From Geothrix terrae (GTDB lineage Bacteria; Acidobacteriota; Holophagae; Holophagales; Holophagaceae): DNA of 64,000 nt. Positions 32,771-41,483 of the stretch are shown here, one piece after another. The translations under genes and the position numbers were made by a program. The notes beneath the pieces are model-generated. The model made no database searches. It was given only the letters and a program-made list of their open reading frames with translations, and had not been told where the DNA came from. The DNA is taken from contig NZ_JAKZLA010000003.1 of assembly GCF_022808775.1 (NCBI RefSeq), positions 1 through 64,000 of the forward strand, written 5' to 3'. Position 1 is the stretch's first letter; each line of letters starts with the position of its first letter.

Positions 32771-34240
32771 TCAGGCCCGGCGGACCAGGTGCCCGAGGCG
32801 CGCGATGGCGTCCCGGGTGGTGGCTGGGTCGTGCGTGGAGAAGTTCAGGCGGAGGCAGTTGGTGCCGCGGCCGTCGGCGAAGAAGAGCGGGCCCGGCGCG
32901 AAGCCGATGCCGTGCTGCAGGGCGTCCCGGTGCAGGTCCAGGGCGGAGTAGCCCTCGGGGAGGACCACCCACAGATGCATGCCGCCCTTGGGCTCGGAGA
33001 CCTGGGTGCCCGGGGGGAAGTGCTCCGCCAGGGCCTCCACCATGGCGTCGCGGCGCTCCTTGAGGGCGCGGCGCAGGCGGGCCAGGTGGCGGCGGAAGCC
33101 CCCGGTGTCCAGGAAGCGGGCCACCACCGCCTGCAGGAGCGGCGGCTGGCCGATGGTCTGCACCTCCTGGATGAGGGCCATGCGCCGGAGCAGATCGTCC
33201 TTCGCGATGAGGTAGCCCAGCCGCAGGCCCGCCGCCAGGGACTTGGAGAAGCTCCCCAGGTGGATGACGTTGTCGGCGCCTTCCAGACGGCGGTAGGGCG
33301 GCAGGGAGTGGCCCGAGAAGCGCAGATCGCCGTAGGCGGAGTCCGTCACCACGATCACCCCGTGGGCCCGGGCCACGGCCAGCACGCGCTCCCGGCGCAC
33401 CTTGGACTGGGTCATGCCCGTGGGGTTGTGGAAGCTGGGCACCGTGAAGAGCAGCTTGGCCTCGCTGCGCTGGAGGGCCGAGGCCAGGCGGTCGGGATCC
33501 AGGCCCTGGCGGTCCACGGGCACCGGCACGGCCTCCCGGCCCAGGGCGCGGATGAGGGCCAGGATGCCCACGTAGCAGGGGCTCTCCACCAGCACGCGGT
33601 CGCCGGGAACCGTGAAGGATTCCAGCGCCAGGGCCAGGCCGGACTGCGCCCCCGGGAGCGACCGGATGCCCCAGCCCTCGTCGATGGGCTCGCCTTCGGA
33701 GGCCAGCCAGCGGGAGACCGCTTCGAGGTAGGGGGGATGGCCCGCCGGCGCGGCGTAGACCCAGACCTCGGGGCCCATCTCCTTGAGGACCTGGGCCGTG
33801 ATCCGGCGCAGGTGCTCGCCCGGCAGCAGATCCGAGGGGATGAAGCCGGCGGAGAAGCTCACCAGGTGGCGATCCTGGACCCGCTCCAGGGTCTCGCCCA
33901 GCCAGGAGCCCAGCTCGCCATCGTGGACCAGCATGGGCGAGCCCTCGAAGGGGAACTCGCTGGTGGCCCGCAGGCCCGGGGCCTCCGGCAGGCGGGGCGC
34001 CACGAAGCTGCCCCGGCCCTGCACGGTCTGGATCCAGCCCGTGCGCTTCAGGCCCGCCAGCGCCTTCAGGACGGTCAGGCGATGGACGCCCCAGCGCTGC
34101 GCCAGCTCCGGCACCGCGGGCAGGCGCGAGCCCGGCCGCCACTCGCCTTCCTGAATGAGCCCCCTCAGCCGCCGTTGGAGCTGGAGATACAGGGGGCTGG
34201 AAGCGCCCGGGTCGAGGGAGGGATCGAGAACCATCCCCAT
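32771..34240 (-). CDS. MocR/GntR-type regulator with aminotransferase domain
   Basis: The 489-residue protein fuses an N-terminal GntR winged helix (PLYLQLQRRLRGLIQEGEW, RLPAVPELAQRWGVHRLTVL, GRGSFVAP; about 15-80) to a fold-type I aminotransferase-like domain. The latter has SLPGAQSGLALAL, FHNPTG, DSAYGDLRF and the PLP lysine segment GSFSKSLAAGLRLGY. MocR proteins sense PLP or an amino-acid adduct and usually regulate neighbouring genes. The close same-strand ilvE gene suggests a link to branched-chain amino acid or PLP control; autoregulation via the upstream repeats is possible. Confidence 0.92.
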   Translation of the reverse strand: MGMVLDPSLDPGASSPLYLQLQRRLRGLIQEGEWRPGSRLPAVPELAQRWGVHRLTVLKALAGLKRTGWIQTVQGRGSFVAPRLPEAPGLRATSEFPFEGSPMLVHDGELGSWLGETLERVQDRHLVSFSAGFIPSDLLPGEHLRRITAQVLKEMGPEVWVYAAPAGHPPYLEAVSRWLASEGEPIDEGWGIRSLPGAQSGLALALESFTVPGDRVLVESPCYVGILALIRALGREAVPVPVDRQGLDPDRLASALQRSEAKLLFTVPSFHNPTGMTQSKVRRERVLAVARAHGVIVVTDSAYGDLRFSGHSLPPYRRLEGADNVIHLGSFSKSLAAGLRLGYLIAKDDLLRRMALIQEVQTIGQPPLLQAVVARFLDTGGFRRHLARLRRALKERRDAMVEALAEHFPPGTQVSEPKGGMHLWVVLPEGYSALDLHRDALQHGIGFAPGPLFFADGRGTNCLRLNFSTHDPATTRDAIARLGHLVRRA

Positions 34241-34353
34241 CAGGATCGGTCAATTCGTGGGTGAAAACGATGAATTTCGCAGCCCAGAACAGACCATGTG
34301 CCGGGGTGACGGGGGGCCAGGCCATCTCTCAGACCACCCTAGACCAGTCACCG

Positions 34354-34389
34354 GGGCTCAACCCAGGGCTCAACCCCGGGCTCAACCAT
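34354..34389. repeat. three tandem 12-bp repeats upstream of mocR
   Basis: GGGCTCAACCCA, GGGCTCAACCCC and GGGCTCAACCAT lie head to tail in the 189-bp gap between divergent mocR and the DUF4136 lipoprotein gene. Phasing of about one helical turn makes them candidate regulator-binding sites. Confidence 0.7.
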
Positions 34390-34429
34390 GGCCTTTTCGG
34401 GACGTCCATAATGGTGATCCGGAGGTTCC

Positions 34430-34975
34430 ATGCGCCGCCTTGCCTTGCCCGCCGCCCTGCTCTCGCTCCTCGCCCTGGGCGCCTGCACGGGCTACAGCGT
34501 GAACTACGACTACGATGTGACCGCCTCGTTCGCCCGCTACAAGACCTTCGACTACTACACCTCCAAGAAGGGCACCGGCGGCACCACCAGCCTCATGGAC
34601 AAGCGGGTCCGCGCCGCCGTCGAGAAGGAGCTCCAGGCCAAGGGCTTCGTCATGGAGACCAAGGCGGATCCCGACTTCCTCGTGACCTACTACCCCATCG
34701 TCCATGAGCGCCGGTACCGCACCACCACCCACATGGGCTGGGGATGGGGATGGGGCTACCGGCCCTTCTACGGGGGCGTGGGCACCAGCATGAGCCAGGT
34801 CCACACCTACCAGGAAGGCACCATCGTCATCGAGATCGTGGACTTCAAGACCAACCAGATGATCTGGCAGGGCGCCGCCGCCGGCGCGCTCACGGGCCTG
34901 AACAACCCCGAGGACGCGGACGAAGTGGTGCCGAAGGCCGTCCGCGACATCCTGGCCAAGTTCCCGCCCCGGTAG
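34430..34975 (+). CDS. DUF4136-family lipoprotein
   Basis: The 181-residue lipoprotein has a lipobox LALGACT (lipid Cys19). The DUF4136 pattern follows: VNYDYDVTASFARYKTFDYY, then VRAAVEKELQAKGF, ADPDFLVTYYPIV, and a Gly/Trp/Tyr-rich insert (HMGWGWGWGYRPFYGG). It ends with GTIVIEIVDFKTNQMIWQG and DILAKFPPR. The family is found in the envelope of Gram-negative bacteria and its role is unknown. A GGAGG site precedes the ATG. Confidence 0.9.
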   Translation: MRRLALPAALLSLLALGACTGYSVNYDYDVTASFARYKTFDYYTSKKGTGGTTSLMDKRVRAAVEKELQAKGFVMETKADPDFLVTYYPIVHERRYRTTTHMGWGWGWGYRPFYGGVGTSMSQVHTYQEGTIVIEIVDFKTNQMIWQGAAAGALTGLNNPEDADEVVPKAVRDILAKFPPR

Positions 34976-34986
34976 CCGGTCCCCGA

Positions 34987-36408
34987 TCAGACCGAGATCC
35001 GCTTCGTGTGGCGGAAGAGGTCGTCCGGGTCGTAGGCCCGCTTGATGGCCGCCAGCTGGTCCAGGGTGGACCGACCGTAGGCGGCCTCGATGCGGTCCGC
35101 TCCCTCCTCCTCCGTGAGGAAGTTGACGTAGGCGCCTCCCGTCGAACAGGGCCTGGAGGCCTCGAAGCAGTCCCGGGCCCAGCGGATGTTCCCCGCGTCG
35201 TCCTCGGGCCGCTCCCAGGCGCTGGCGATGTTCAGCACGTAGGCCGCGTCCCGGTTCCCCGCGGGCGAATGGTCCGCTGGCAGCTCGTTCAGGGCCCCCG
35301 CCAGGTGGAACAGGAAGAAGGCCGAGTGGGGCGACACCATGCGCCCCAGGTGGGCCACCCCGATCTCGATGAGCTCCGGGCTGATGCCGGGCAGGTAGTG
35401 GGACTTCCAGTAGTAGCGCCGGCCCTTGGGCTGCGTGGCGTCCAGCAGGCTCTGCATCTGGGTGTAGGGGCGGCGGGTCACCGTATCGGCGATGGGGCTT
35501 CCGGTCCGGCGCAGGGGGGCCAGCAGGGCCTCGCCCTCTTCGATGCTCCCCGTGTGGCAGACGAAGATGAGTGCCACCGGCTTTCCGTGCTGTTCCTTCG
35601 GCAGCCAGGGCGCCGGGGGCGCGGTCCGCAGGGCGGCCACGCAGGTCAGCTCCCGTGGCGCCGCCGCGCTGACGGCGCGATAGGCCTCGAGGACCTGGCG
35701 CGCGTCCTCGCCGCGCCAGGCGAGGGCCCCACCCAGGATCTCGGGCCCCACGGGGAACAGCCGGTACTCGAAGGAGGTGACGATCCCGAAGTTGCCGCCG
35801 CCGCCCCGGAGGGCCCAGAAGAGGTCCGCGTGGGAACCGGCGGAGACCTGCCGGATCTCCCCGTCCGCCGTCACCACCTCCATGGAGACCACGTTGTCGC
35901 AGGTCCAGCCATGGCGGCGCGTGAGGTAGCCGAAACCGCCACCCACGGTGAGCCCCGCGATGCCCGTGGCCGACACGAACCCGAGGACCGTGGCCAGGCC
36001 GTGCGCCTGGGTCTCCCGGTCCAGGTCACCCAGGGTGCAGCCGGCCTGGGCCCGGGCCAGGCGCGCCCCGGGATCCACCCACACGCCCCGCATCGTCGAA
36101 AGGTCGATCATCAACCCGCCTTCGCAGACCGCCAGTCCGGCGATGTTGTGGCCGCCGCCACGCACGGACACCAGGAGCCCGTGGCGGCGGGCCAAGCGGA
36201 CCGCCTGGGCGACATCCGCCGTGCCCGCGCACCGGGCGATGAGGCCCGGCCGGCGGTCGATCATCCCGTTCCAGATCCGCCGGGTGTCCTCGTAGCCCTC
36301 GTCCCCGGGGACCAGCAGGGCCCCGCTGAACGCCCCACGAAACGCCTGGAACCCCTCGGGCGGGAGGTCCACCTTCCCGCCAGCCATACCGGTGAGCTGA
36401 ATCGCCAT
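34987..36408 (-). CDS. FAD-binding oxidoreductase of the berberine-bridge enzyme type
   Basis: The 473-residue flavoenzyme has a PCMH-type FAD domain. VSVRGGGHNIAGLAVC holds the His that typically forms a covalent 8-alpha-histidyl bond to FAD, followed by GFVSATGIAGLTVGGGFGYLTRRHG and ALRGGGGNFGIVTSFEYRL. The C-terminal YDPDDLFRHTKRI is the BBE domain ending. Such oxidases act on sugars or secondary metabolites; the second covalent Cys is plausibly Cys136 in AGCTLGDLD. The start at 36408 follows GAGGAGGG; a longer ORF start is rejected. The gene is convergent with the DUF4136 gene. Confidence 0.9.
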   Translation of the reverse strand: MAIQLTGMAGGKVDLPPEGFQAFRGAFSGALLVPGDEGYEDTRRIWNGMIDRRPGLIARCAGTADVAQAVRLARRHGLLVSVRGGGHNIAGLAVCEGGLMIDLSTMRGVWVDPGARLARAQAGCTLGDLDRETQAHGLATVLGFVSATGIAGLTVGGGFGYLTRRHGWTCDNVVSMEVVTADGEIRQVSAGSHADLFWALRGGGGNFGIVTSFEYRLFPVGPEILGGALAWRGEDARQVLEAYRAVSAAAPRELTCVAALRTAPPAPWLPKEQHGKPVALIFVCHTGSIEEGEALLAPLRRTGSPIADTVTRRPYTQMQSLLDATQPKGRRYYWKSHYLPGISPELIEIGVAHLGRMVSPHSAFFLFHLAGALNELPADHSPAGNRDAAYVLNIASAWERPEDDAGNIRWARDCFEASRPCSTGGAYVNFLTEEEGADRIEAAYGRSTLDQLAAIKRAYDPDDLFRHTKRISV

Positions 36409-36594
36409 GACGTCCCTCCTCGACGGGATTGGCCCGGATTTTTCCATATGATGCCGGCCGGATCCCAGGCGTTGCTTCCACCGATCAGCCTGATGAATGG
36501 GGCCAGACGGGCCCCCTCATGGGACAAAACCGTCCCCAGGACGCTCGGAATCCTTCCGGAGGCGTAAACTGGAAGTCCTCTAGGAGGAGTTCTC

Positions 36595-37092
36595 ATGGCC
36601 AAGGTCACCCTCAAAGGCAATCCATTCAACACCGCCGGCGATCTGCCGAAGGTGGGTTCGGCGGCTCCGGCCTTCACCCTGGTGCGCACGGACCTCTCCG
36701 AGGTCTCCAACAAGGATCTGGCCGGCCAGCGCGTGGTGCTGAACGTCTTCCCCAGCCTGGACACGCCCACCTGCGCGGCCAGCGTGCGCAAGTTCAACGC
36801 CCGCGCCAACGAGAAGCCCAACACGACCATCCTCTGCGTGAGCGCGGACCTGCCCTTCGCGCAGAAGCGCTTCTGCGGCGCCGAGGGCCTGGACAACGTG
36901 GTGCCCGCCTCCGTCTTCCGCGCCCCCGACTTCGGCAAGGCCTACGGCGTGACCCTGACGGACGGGCCCATGAAGGGTCTGCTCGCCCGCGCGGTGGTGG
37001 TGGTGGACGGCTCCGGCAAGGTGATCCACACCGAGCTGGTGCCCGAGATCGCGCAGGAGCCCGACTACAACGCCGCGCTGGCGGTGCTGTAG
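36595..37092 (+). CDS. tpx: thiol peroxidase Tpx
   Basis: The 165-residue atypical 2-Cys peroxiredoxin reduces organic hydroperoxides and H2O2 with electrons from thioredoxin. The peroxidatic Cys60 lies in PSLDTPTCAASVRKFN and the resolving Cys94 in QKRFCGAEG, the standard Tpx spacing. GNPFNTAGDLPKVG at the N-terminus is also typical. A strong AGGAGG site (36582-36587) precedes the ATG and a terminator follows the gene. Confidence 0.96.
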   Translation: MAKVTLKGNPFNTAGDLPKVGSAAPAFTLVRTDLSEVSNKDLAGQRVVLNVFPSLDTPTCAASVRKFNARANEKPNTTILCVSADLPFAQKRFCGAEGLDNVVPASVFRAPDFGKAYGVTLTDGPMKGLLARAVVVVDGSGKVIHTELVPEIAQEPDYNAALAVL

Positions 37093-37120
37093 GCTCAGGC
37101 TTCAGTCTTCAGTTGTTGGC

Positions 37121-37142
37121 GAGCGGCCCTTCGGGGCCGCTC
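37121..37142. terminator. terminator between tpx and MCP gene
   Basis: GAGCGGCCC (37121-37129) and GGGCCGCTC (37134-37142) form a 9-bp stem with a TTCG loop followed by TTCT. It serves tpx and abuts the convergent chemoreceptor gene's stop. Confidence 0.85.
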
Positions 37143-37144
37143 TT

Positions 37145-38881
37145 CTATTCCACCTGGAAGGCGGCGGCGGTGGCCTTGAGGGACTGGGCCACGCCGGCCA
37201 GGTCTCGGGTGGTGATGGCCAGTTCCGGCGCGGTGTTCGCCAGCTGGGCGGCGGCGAGCTGGACTTCGCCCGCGGAGGCCTGGCTGGCCTGCATCCGCCG
37301 GCTCACCTCGCCGCTGACCTTGGACTGCTCCTCCGCCGCCTGATGGATCTCGGCCGCCACCGCCTCGACGGCCCCCAGGGTCTCCTTCACGCGCATCAGC
37401 ACCTGCAGGATGGCCGCCGCCTGGCCTTCGCCTTCGCTGATCATCGGGTGGAGCGAGGCGTCCGAGCGCGCCTTCAGCCCGTGCAGGAGGTCCACCAAGG
37501 TCTGGGCGCGCCCGCAGGCGCCCTTCACTTCCAGGCCGGCGGCCTGCCCATCGTCCACCATGGCGTCCAGACTCGCCCGCACCTGGAGGACCGAGGTCTG
37601 GAGCTGGGCGACGGCATAGGCCACGTCCTCGGAAGCCTGGCGCTGGACCCGGCTACTGTTCGCGAGCTGCTGGGTGGCGGCGGAGACCTGCTCCGCGCTG
37701 GCGGAAAGCCCCGTGGCGCCGGTGGACACGCGGAAGGCATGGGCCTGGAGCGTCCGCGCCAGCTCCCGGAGGTGGGCGCTCATGGCGTTGAAGGCCTCGG
37801 TCATCCGGCCCGTCTCGTCGTGGCTGCGCACCGGCAGCTGGACGCGCAGATCGCCGTTCGTCATGCGGGCCATGCCGTCCGCCAGGGCGTGGATGGGCTC
37901 GGTGAGCAGCACCGTGGCGCGCCAGGTCCAGAGCAGCACCACCAGGCCGAAGAGGCTGAACCCCGCCGCCAGCAGCCAGCTCTTGGTGCGGGCGCCCCGC
38001 TCCAGCCCCTGGGCATCGGCCAGGATGTCCCTGCTCATCCGGTCCTGGACCCCCTTGAGGGCCTGCAGTTCCTCCGAAGCCGCCTTGGCCCAGGTCTCCG
38101 GATCCTCGATCACCCGCCCGGCCTGGACCAGGTCGCGCATGCGCTGGAGCTCGGGGGCGAAGGGCCCCGCCAGGGCCTTCCGGTAGTCCTCGCGGGCCGC
38201 TTCCGGAGCCGCGGAGAGGAAGGCCTCACCCTGGGCCTTCTGGGCGTCCAGCAGCGCCAGGAAGCGCTCCTGGGTGGCCACGTCCATGGTGCCGTGGGAG
38301 AAGACGTTGGAGAGGAGAGCGCCTTCGAGGCCCGCGGATTCCTTGGCCCGGATCAGGGTTCCGAAGGCCTGGAAGCGGCTCTCCAGCGGCGTTCCGGCAG
38401 CCGGCAGCATGAGCTGGTTCTGGACCCGGAGCAGCGCGTCCACCTCGCGGGTGTAGCCGTCGATCATCTCCAGGCTGGCGCCGCGCAGATCCGTGCGGCG
38501 CCGGAGATCCCTGATGCGGGCCCCATCCCGGATCTGGGCCGGGAACAGGGCTTTGAGCTCCGGCTCGGTCCCGGAGAGGATGCCGTCGAGGGCCGCCCGC
38601 TCCCGATCCACCGCATCCCGGCCGCGCGACATGGGAGCCTGGAGGACGCCTTCACTGCCGAGGAAGAGGGCCGTCCCCGAGGATTCCGCCTGGAGGGCAT
38701 GGACCAGGTTGCCCACCTCCACCGAGAGGCTCGAAGCCGCCCGCAGCCGCTGCATCCGCTCCAGCAGCCGGGTCTGGTTGGCCACCACCAGCCCCGACAG
38801 CAGGGCGCCGCCCACCACCGGAAGGAGCACCAGGCCGAGCAGCTTGATGCGGATGCGGACGTGGAGGAGGTCGAAGATCAT
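37145..38881 (-). CDS. methyl-accepting-type receptor with NIT sensor and degenerate signalling domain
   Basis: The 578-residue membrane receptor has an N-terminal helix (about 12-34), a large periplasmic helical region resembling a nitrate/nitrite-sensing NIT domain (QAESSGTALFLGSEG; VQNQLMLPAAGT), a second helix (about 303-322) and a HAMP domain (EPIHALADGMARMTNGDLRV). The C-terminal part is a long coiled coil (STGATGLSASAEQVSAATQQ; EEQSKVSGEVSRRMQ), but the usual hairpin tip with NLLALNAAIEAARAGE is absent. It may therefore not couple to CheA/CheW in the normal way. No che genes are nearby. Confidence 0.85.
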   Translation of the reverse strand: MIFDLLHVRIRIKLLGLVLLPVVGGALLSGLVVANQTRLLERMQRLRAASSLSVEVGNLVHALQAESSGTALFLGSEGVLQAPMSRGRDAVDRERAALDGILSGTEPELKALFPAQIRDGARIRDLRRRTDLRGASLEMIDGYTREVDALLRVQNQLMLPAAGTPLESRFQAFGTLIRAKESAGLEGALLSNVFSHGTMDVATQERFLALLDAQKAQGEAFLSAAPEAAREDYRKALAGPFAPELQRMRDLVQAGRVIEDPETWAKAASEELQALKGVQDRMSRDILADAQGLERGARTKSWLLAAGFSLFGLVVLLWTWRATVLLTEPIHALADGMARMTNGDLRVQLPVRSHDETGRMTEAFNAMSAHLRELARTLQAHAFRVSTGATGLSASAEQVSAATQQLANSSRVQRQASEDVAYAVAQLQTSVLQVRASLDAMVDDGQAAGLEVKGACGRAQTLVDLLHGLKARSDASLHPMISEGEGQAAAILQVLMRVKETLGAVEAVAAEIHQAAEEQSKVSGEVSRRMQASQASAGEVQLAAAQLANTAPELAITTRDLAGVAQSLKATAAAFQVE

Positions 38882-38960
38882 GGGTCACCCGGGGCCGGTC
38901 GCGGCAGATCCCACCAGTGTGGAAGCTTTGCTTCGATTCAGGGGACCATCGGGTAGTTAT

Positions 38961-38974
38961 TTGATCAAGATCAC
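38961..38974. promoter_or_regulatory. possible FNR/CRP-family binding site
   Basis: TTGATCAAGATCAC lies about 80 bp before the chemoreceptor start. It matches the FNR-type TTGAT-N4-ATCAA pattern except the last base. A single near-palindrome in a short gap is weak evidence. Confidence 0.35.
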
Positions 38975-38999
38975 CGCCAGGGCCGGTTTCTTCAAGCCT

Positions 39000-40247
39000 T
39001 CAGCCGATGCGGTCCATCCGGCGGAGCCCGGGCACCTTCCAGGCGGTGGTCGCCACCACCAGCAGGGTCATGCAGCCGCCGAAGATCACGGAAGGCACCA
39101 GACCCAGCAGCCGCGCCGCCAGGCCGCTCTCGAAGGCGCCGATCTCGTTGCTGGAGCCGATGAACACCTGGTTCACCGAGGACACCCGGCCCAGCATGTG
39201 CTCGGGCGTGAGGGTCTGGAGCAGGGTGGCCCGCAGCACCACGCTGACGTTGTCTACGGCCCCGCTGGCGGCCAGCAGCAGCAGACTGAGCGCGAAGCTC
39301 CGGCTCAGGGCGAAGGCGATCATGGCCGCACCGAAACCCGCCACGCAGAGCAGCAATGTGCGCCCGGCCCGCCGCAGGGGCGGCAGGTGGGCCAGGGTGA
39401 TCCCCATGAGCACCGAGCCCGCGGCCGGCGCCGCACGCAGGGCGCCGAGCCCCTGGGGGCCCACCTTCAGGACCTCCTTGGCGAACACGGGCAGCACCGC
39501 CACGGCCCCCCCGAAGAGCACCGCGAAGAGATCGAGGCTGATGGCCCCCAGCAGCAGCCGCTGGGAGAACACGAAGCGCAGGCCCTCGCCCAGGCTCGCC
39601 AGCACCGAGCCCACCCGCGGCGCCACCGGCCTGGGTGCGTAGCGGATGAAGAGCAGGCCCAGCGTGCCGCAGGCCAGGAGCAGCATCACCAGGAAGTGGG
39701 CCAGAGCCGGGCCCCGCCAGGCGTAGACGAGCCCGCCCAGCGCGGGACCCACCACCATGCCCGTGTGGAAGACGGACACCCGCCAGGTGGAGCCGTTCGC
39801 GTAGAGCGCCTTGGGGAGCAGATCCGTGCCCAGGGCCACATTGGCAGGGCGGTAGAAGGCCCGCACCAGGCCCGTGAGGAAGATGACGGCGTAGATGGGC
39901 CAGACGGCACGGGCCAGCGGGCCGGTGGAGCAGCGCCAGGTGAAGGTCCACAGCAGGCCCGAACAAAGCGCGAGGCCCAGGGTGGCGGCCATGCAGAGGC
40001 GCAGGCGGTTCGCCCGGTCCGCCGCGTGGCCGCCGAACAAGGCCGTGGCCAGGAAGGGCAGCGCCTCGGAGAGGCCCACCAGGCCCAGGGCCAGGGGGTC
40101 GCCGGTGCGGTCATAGACCTGCCAGCCCACCACCACGCCCTGCATCTGCAGGCCGAGCGTGACGAGCCCCATGGTCGCGATGAACCAGCGGTAGTTCCCG
40201 TCCCTCAGGGCGGCATAGGGGTCGTGCGTCGCCGCTGCGTCAGACAC
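39000..40247 (-). CDS. MFS transporter (EntS/MFS_3 type)
   Basis: The 415-residue protein has about 12 hydrophobic helices. FGGHAADRANRLRLC after helix 2 matches the A-motif GxxxDRxxRRR. The FYRPANVALGTDLLPKALYANGST and TLTPEHMLGRVSSVNQVFIGSSNEIG segments are characteristic of the EntS-like MFS_3 exporters. Substrates in the family include siderophores and drugs. It starts just 6 bp after the MacB-like permease stop on the same strand, so it may be part of an efflux operon. Confidence 0.88.
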   Translation of the reverse strand: MSDAAATHDPYAALRDGNYRWFIATMGLVTLGLQMQGVVVGWQVYDRTGDPLALGLVGLSEALPFLATALFGGHAADRANRLRLCMAATLGLALCSGLLWTFTWRCSTGPLARAVWPIYAVIFLTGLVRAFYRPANVALGTDLLPKALYANGSTWRVSVFHTGMVVGPALGGLVYAWRGPALAHFLVMLLLACGTLGLLFIRYAPRPVAPRVGSVLASLGEGLRFVFSQRLLLGAISLDLFAVLFGGAVAVLPVFAKEVLKVGPQGLGALRAAPAAGSVLMGITLAHLPPLRRAGRTLLLCVAGFGAAMIAFALSRSFALSLLLLAASGAVDNVSVVLRATLLQTLTPEHMLGRVSSVNQVFIGSSNEIGAFESGLAARLLGLVPSVIFGGCMTLLVVATTAWKVPGLRRMDRIG

Positions 40248-40253
40248 GCCGGA

Positions 40254-41471
40254 TCACTCGTACCTCAGGGCGTCGATCACATCCAGCTTGGCGGCCTTCA
40301 CCGCCGGCAGGAACCCCGCCGCCACGCCCACCAGGCCTGAGAAGCCCAGGCCCAGGGCCACGGCCCAGGATTCGGTCACGGCGGGCACGGCGAACTTCTG
40401 GAGGACGAACACGGCGCTGTAGGCGAAGGCGATGCCGATGAGACCTCCCAGCACGGACAGCACGATGGCCTCGATGAGGAACTGCCAGAGGATGCTGTGC
40501 TGCGTCGCCCCCAGGGCCCGGCGGATGCCGATCTCCCGGGTGCGCTCCGTGACGCTCACCAGCATGATGTTGGAGATGCCGATGCCGCCCACCACCAGGG
40601 AGATGCTGGCGGCCACGGCGAGCAGCGCCGTGAGGATGCCCGCCTGCTGGGTCTGCATTTGCACGATGTCGTCCTGCTTGCGGATCTGGAAGGGGTTGTC
40701 GTCCTTGGGGGCGACCTTCATGCGCTGGCGCAGCAGCGCGGTGACCTCCGCCTCGGCCAGCTCGGCCTTGCCCTCCTGGGCGCTCACCATGATGCGCTGG
40801 ATCTTGTCGCGGCCCATGATCTTGCGCATGACCGTGGTGTAGGGCGCCACGATGAGGTCGTCCTGGTCGCCGAACATGCCCGCGCCCTTCTTCTCCAGCA
40901 CGCCCACCACCTGGAAGGGCAGCGCCCCCACGCGGATGGTGAGGCCCACGGGATCCTCCCCGTTGGGGAAGAGGTTGTCCTTCACGGTCTGGCCGATGAC
41001 GCAGACCTTGGCCATGCCGCGAACCTCGGTGTCGGTGAAGAAGCGGCCGCTCTCCACCTCCCAGCCCCGGATCTGCAGGAACTCGGGGCCGGTGCCCTGC
41101 ACCTGGGTCACGTAGTTGCTGTTCTGGTAGATGATGGGCCGGGTGGTCTGGACCTGGGCCGTGGCGGCCACCACGCTGCTCTGGGCGAGCTCCTGCTGGA
41201 TCAGCGGGGGATCGCTCTCCAGGAGGATGTCGGCGCTGCCCATGGCCATGGGGCCGAAGCGGTTGCCGCCGGCCCCGGGGAAGATGGTGAGCATGTTGGA
41301 GCCCATGTTCTGGATGAGGGCGATGGAGGCCCGCTTGGAGCCCTCGCCGATGCCGATCATGGCGATGACGGCCCCCACGCCCACGATGATGCCGAGCATG
41401 GTGAGGAAGGCCCGCATCTTGTTCCGCGTGATGGCGAAAAGGGCGAGTTTGAGGAATTCCAGGAATCGCAT
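40254..41471 (-). CDS. MacB-like ABC transporter permease (no ATPase domain)
   Basis: The 405-residue permease has an N-terminal TM helix (LTMLGIIVGVGAVIAMIGIGEG, 23-44), a large periplasmic MacB_PCD domain (about 45-270) and three C-terminal helices of an FtsX domain with ISNIMLVSVTERTREIGIRR and ALGATQHSILWQFLIEAIVL. MacB proper carries an ATPase at its N-terminus, which is missing here, so a separate LolD/MacB-type ATPase must supply energy. None is encoded next to it. It follows a MacA-like adaptor by 12 bp. Confidence 0.92.
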   Translation of the reverse strand: MRFLEFLKLALFAITRNKMRAFLTMLGIIVGVGAVIAMIGIGEGSKRASIALIQNMGSNMLTIFPGAGGNRFGPMAMGSADILLESDPPLIQQELAQSSVVAATAQVQTTRPIIYQNSNYVTQVQGTGPEFLQIRGWEVESGRFFTDTEVRGMAKVCVIGQTVKDNLFPNGEDPVGLTIRVGALPFQVVGVLEKKGAGMFGDQDDLIVAPYTTVMRKIMGRDKIQRIMVSAQEGKAELAEAEVTALLRQRMKVAPKDDNPFQIRKQDDIVQMQTQQAGILTALLAVAASISLVVGGIGISNIMLVSVTERTREIGIRRALGATQHSILWQFLIEAIVLSVLGGLIGIAFAYSAVFVLQKFAVPAVTESWAVALGLGFSGLVGVAAGFLPAVKAAKLDVIDALRYE

Positions 41472-41483
41472 GGACCCCTCCGG

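Noticed and set aside
31604-34264. 886-codon + strand ORF antisense to ilvE and mocR
   Set aside because: The opposite strand encodes clear ilvE and mocR. The long frame is a by-product of high GC third positions and shows no domain.
37343-38956. 537-codon + strand ORF antisense to the chemoreceptor gene
   Set aside because: Repetitive Gly/Arg/His composition, no start context, opposite strand encodes NIT-HAMP receptor.
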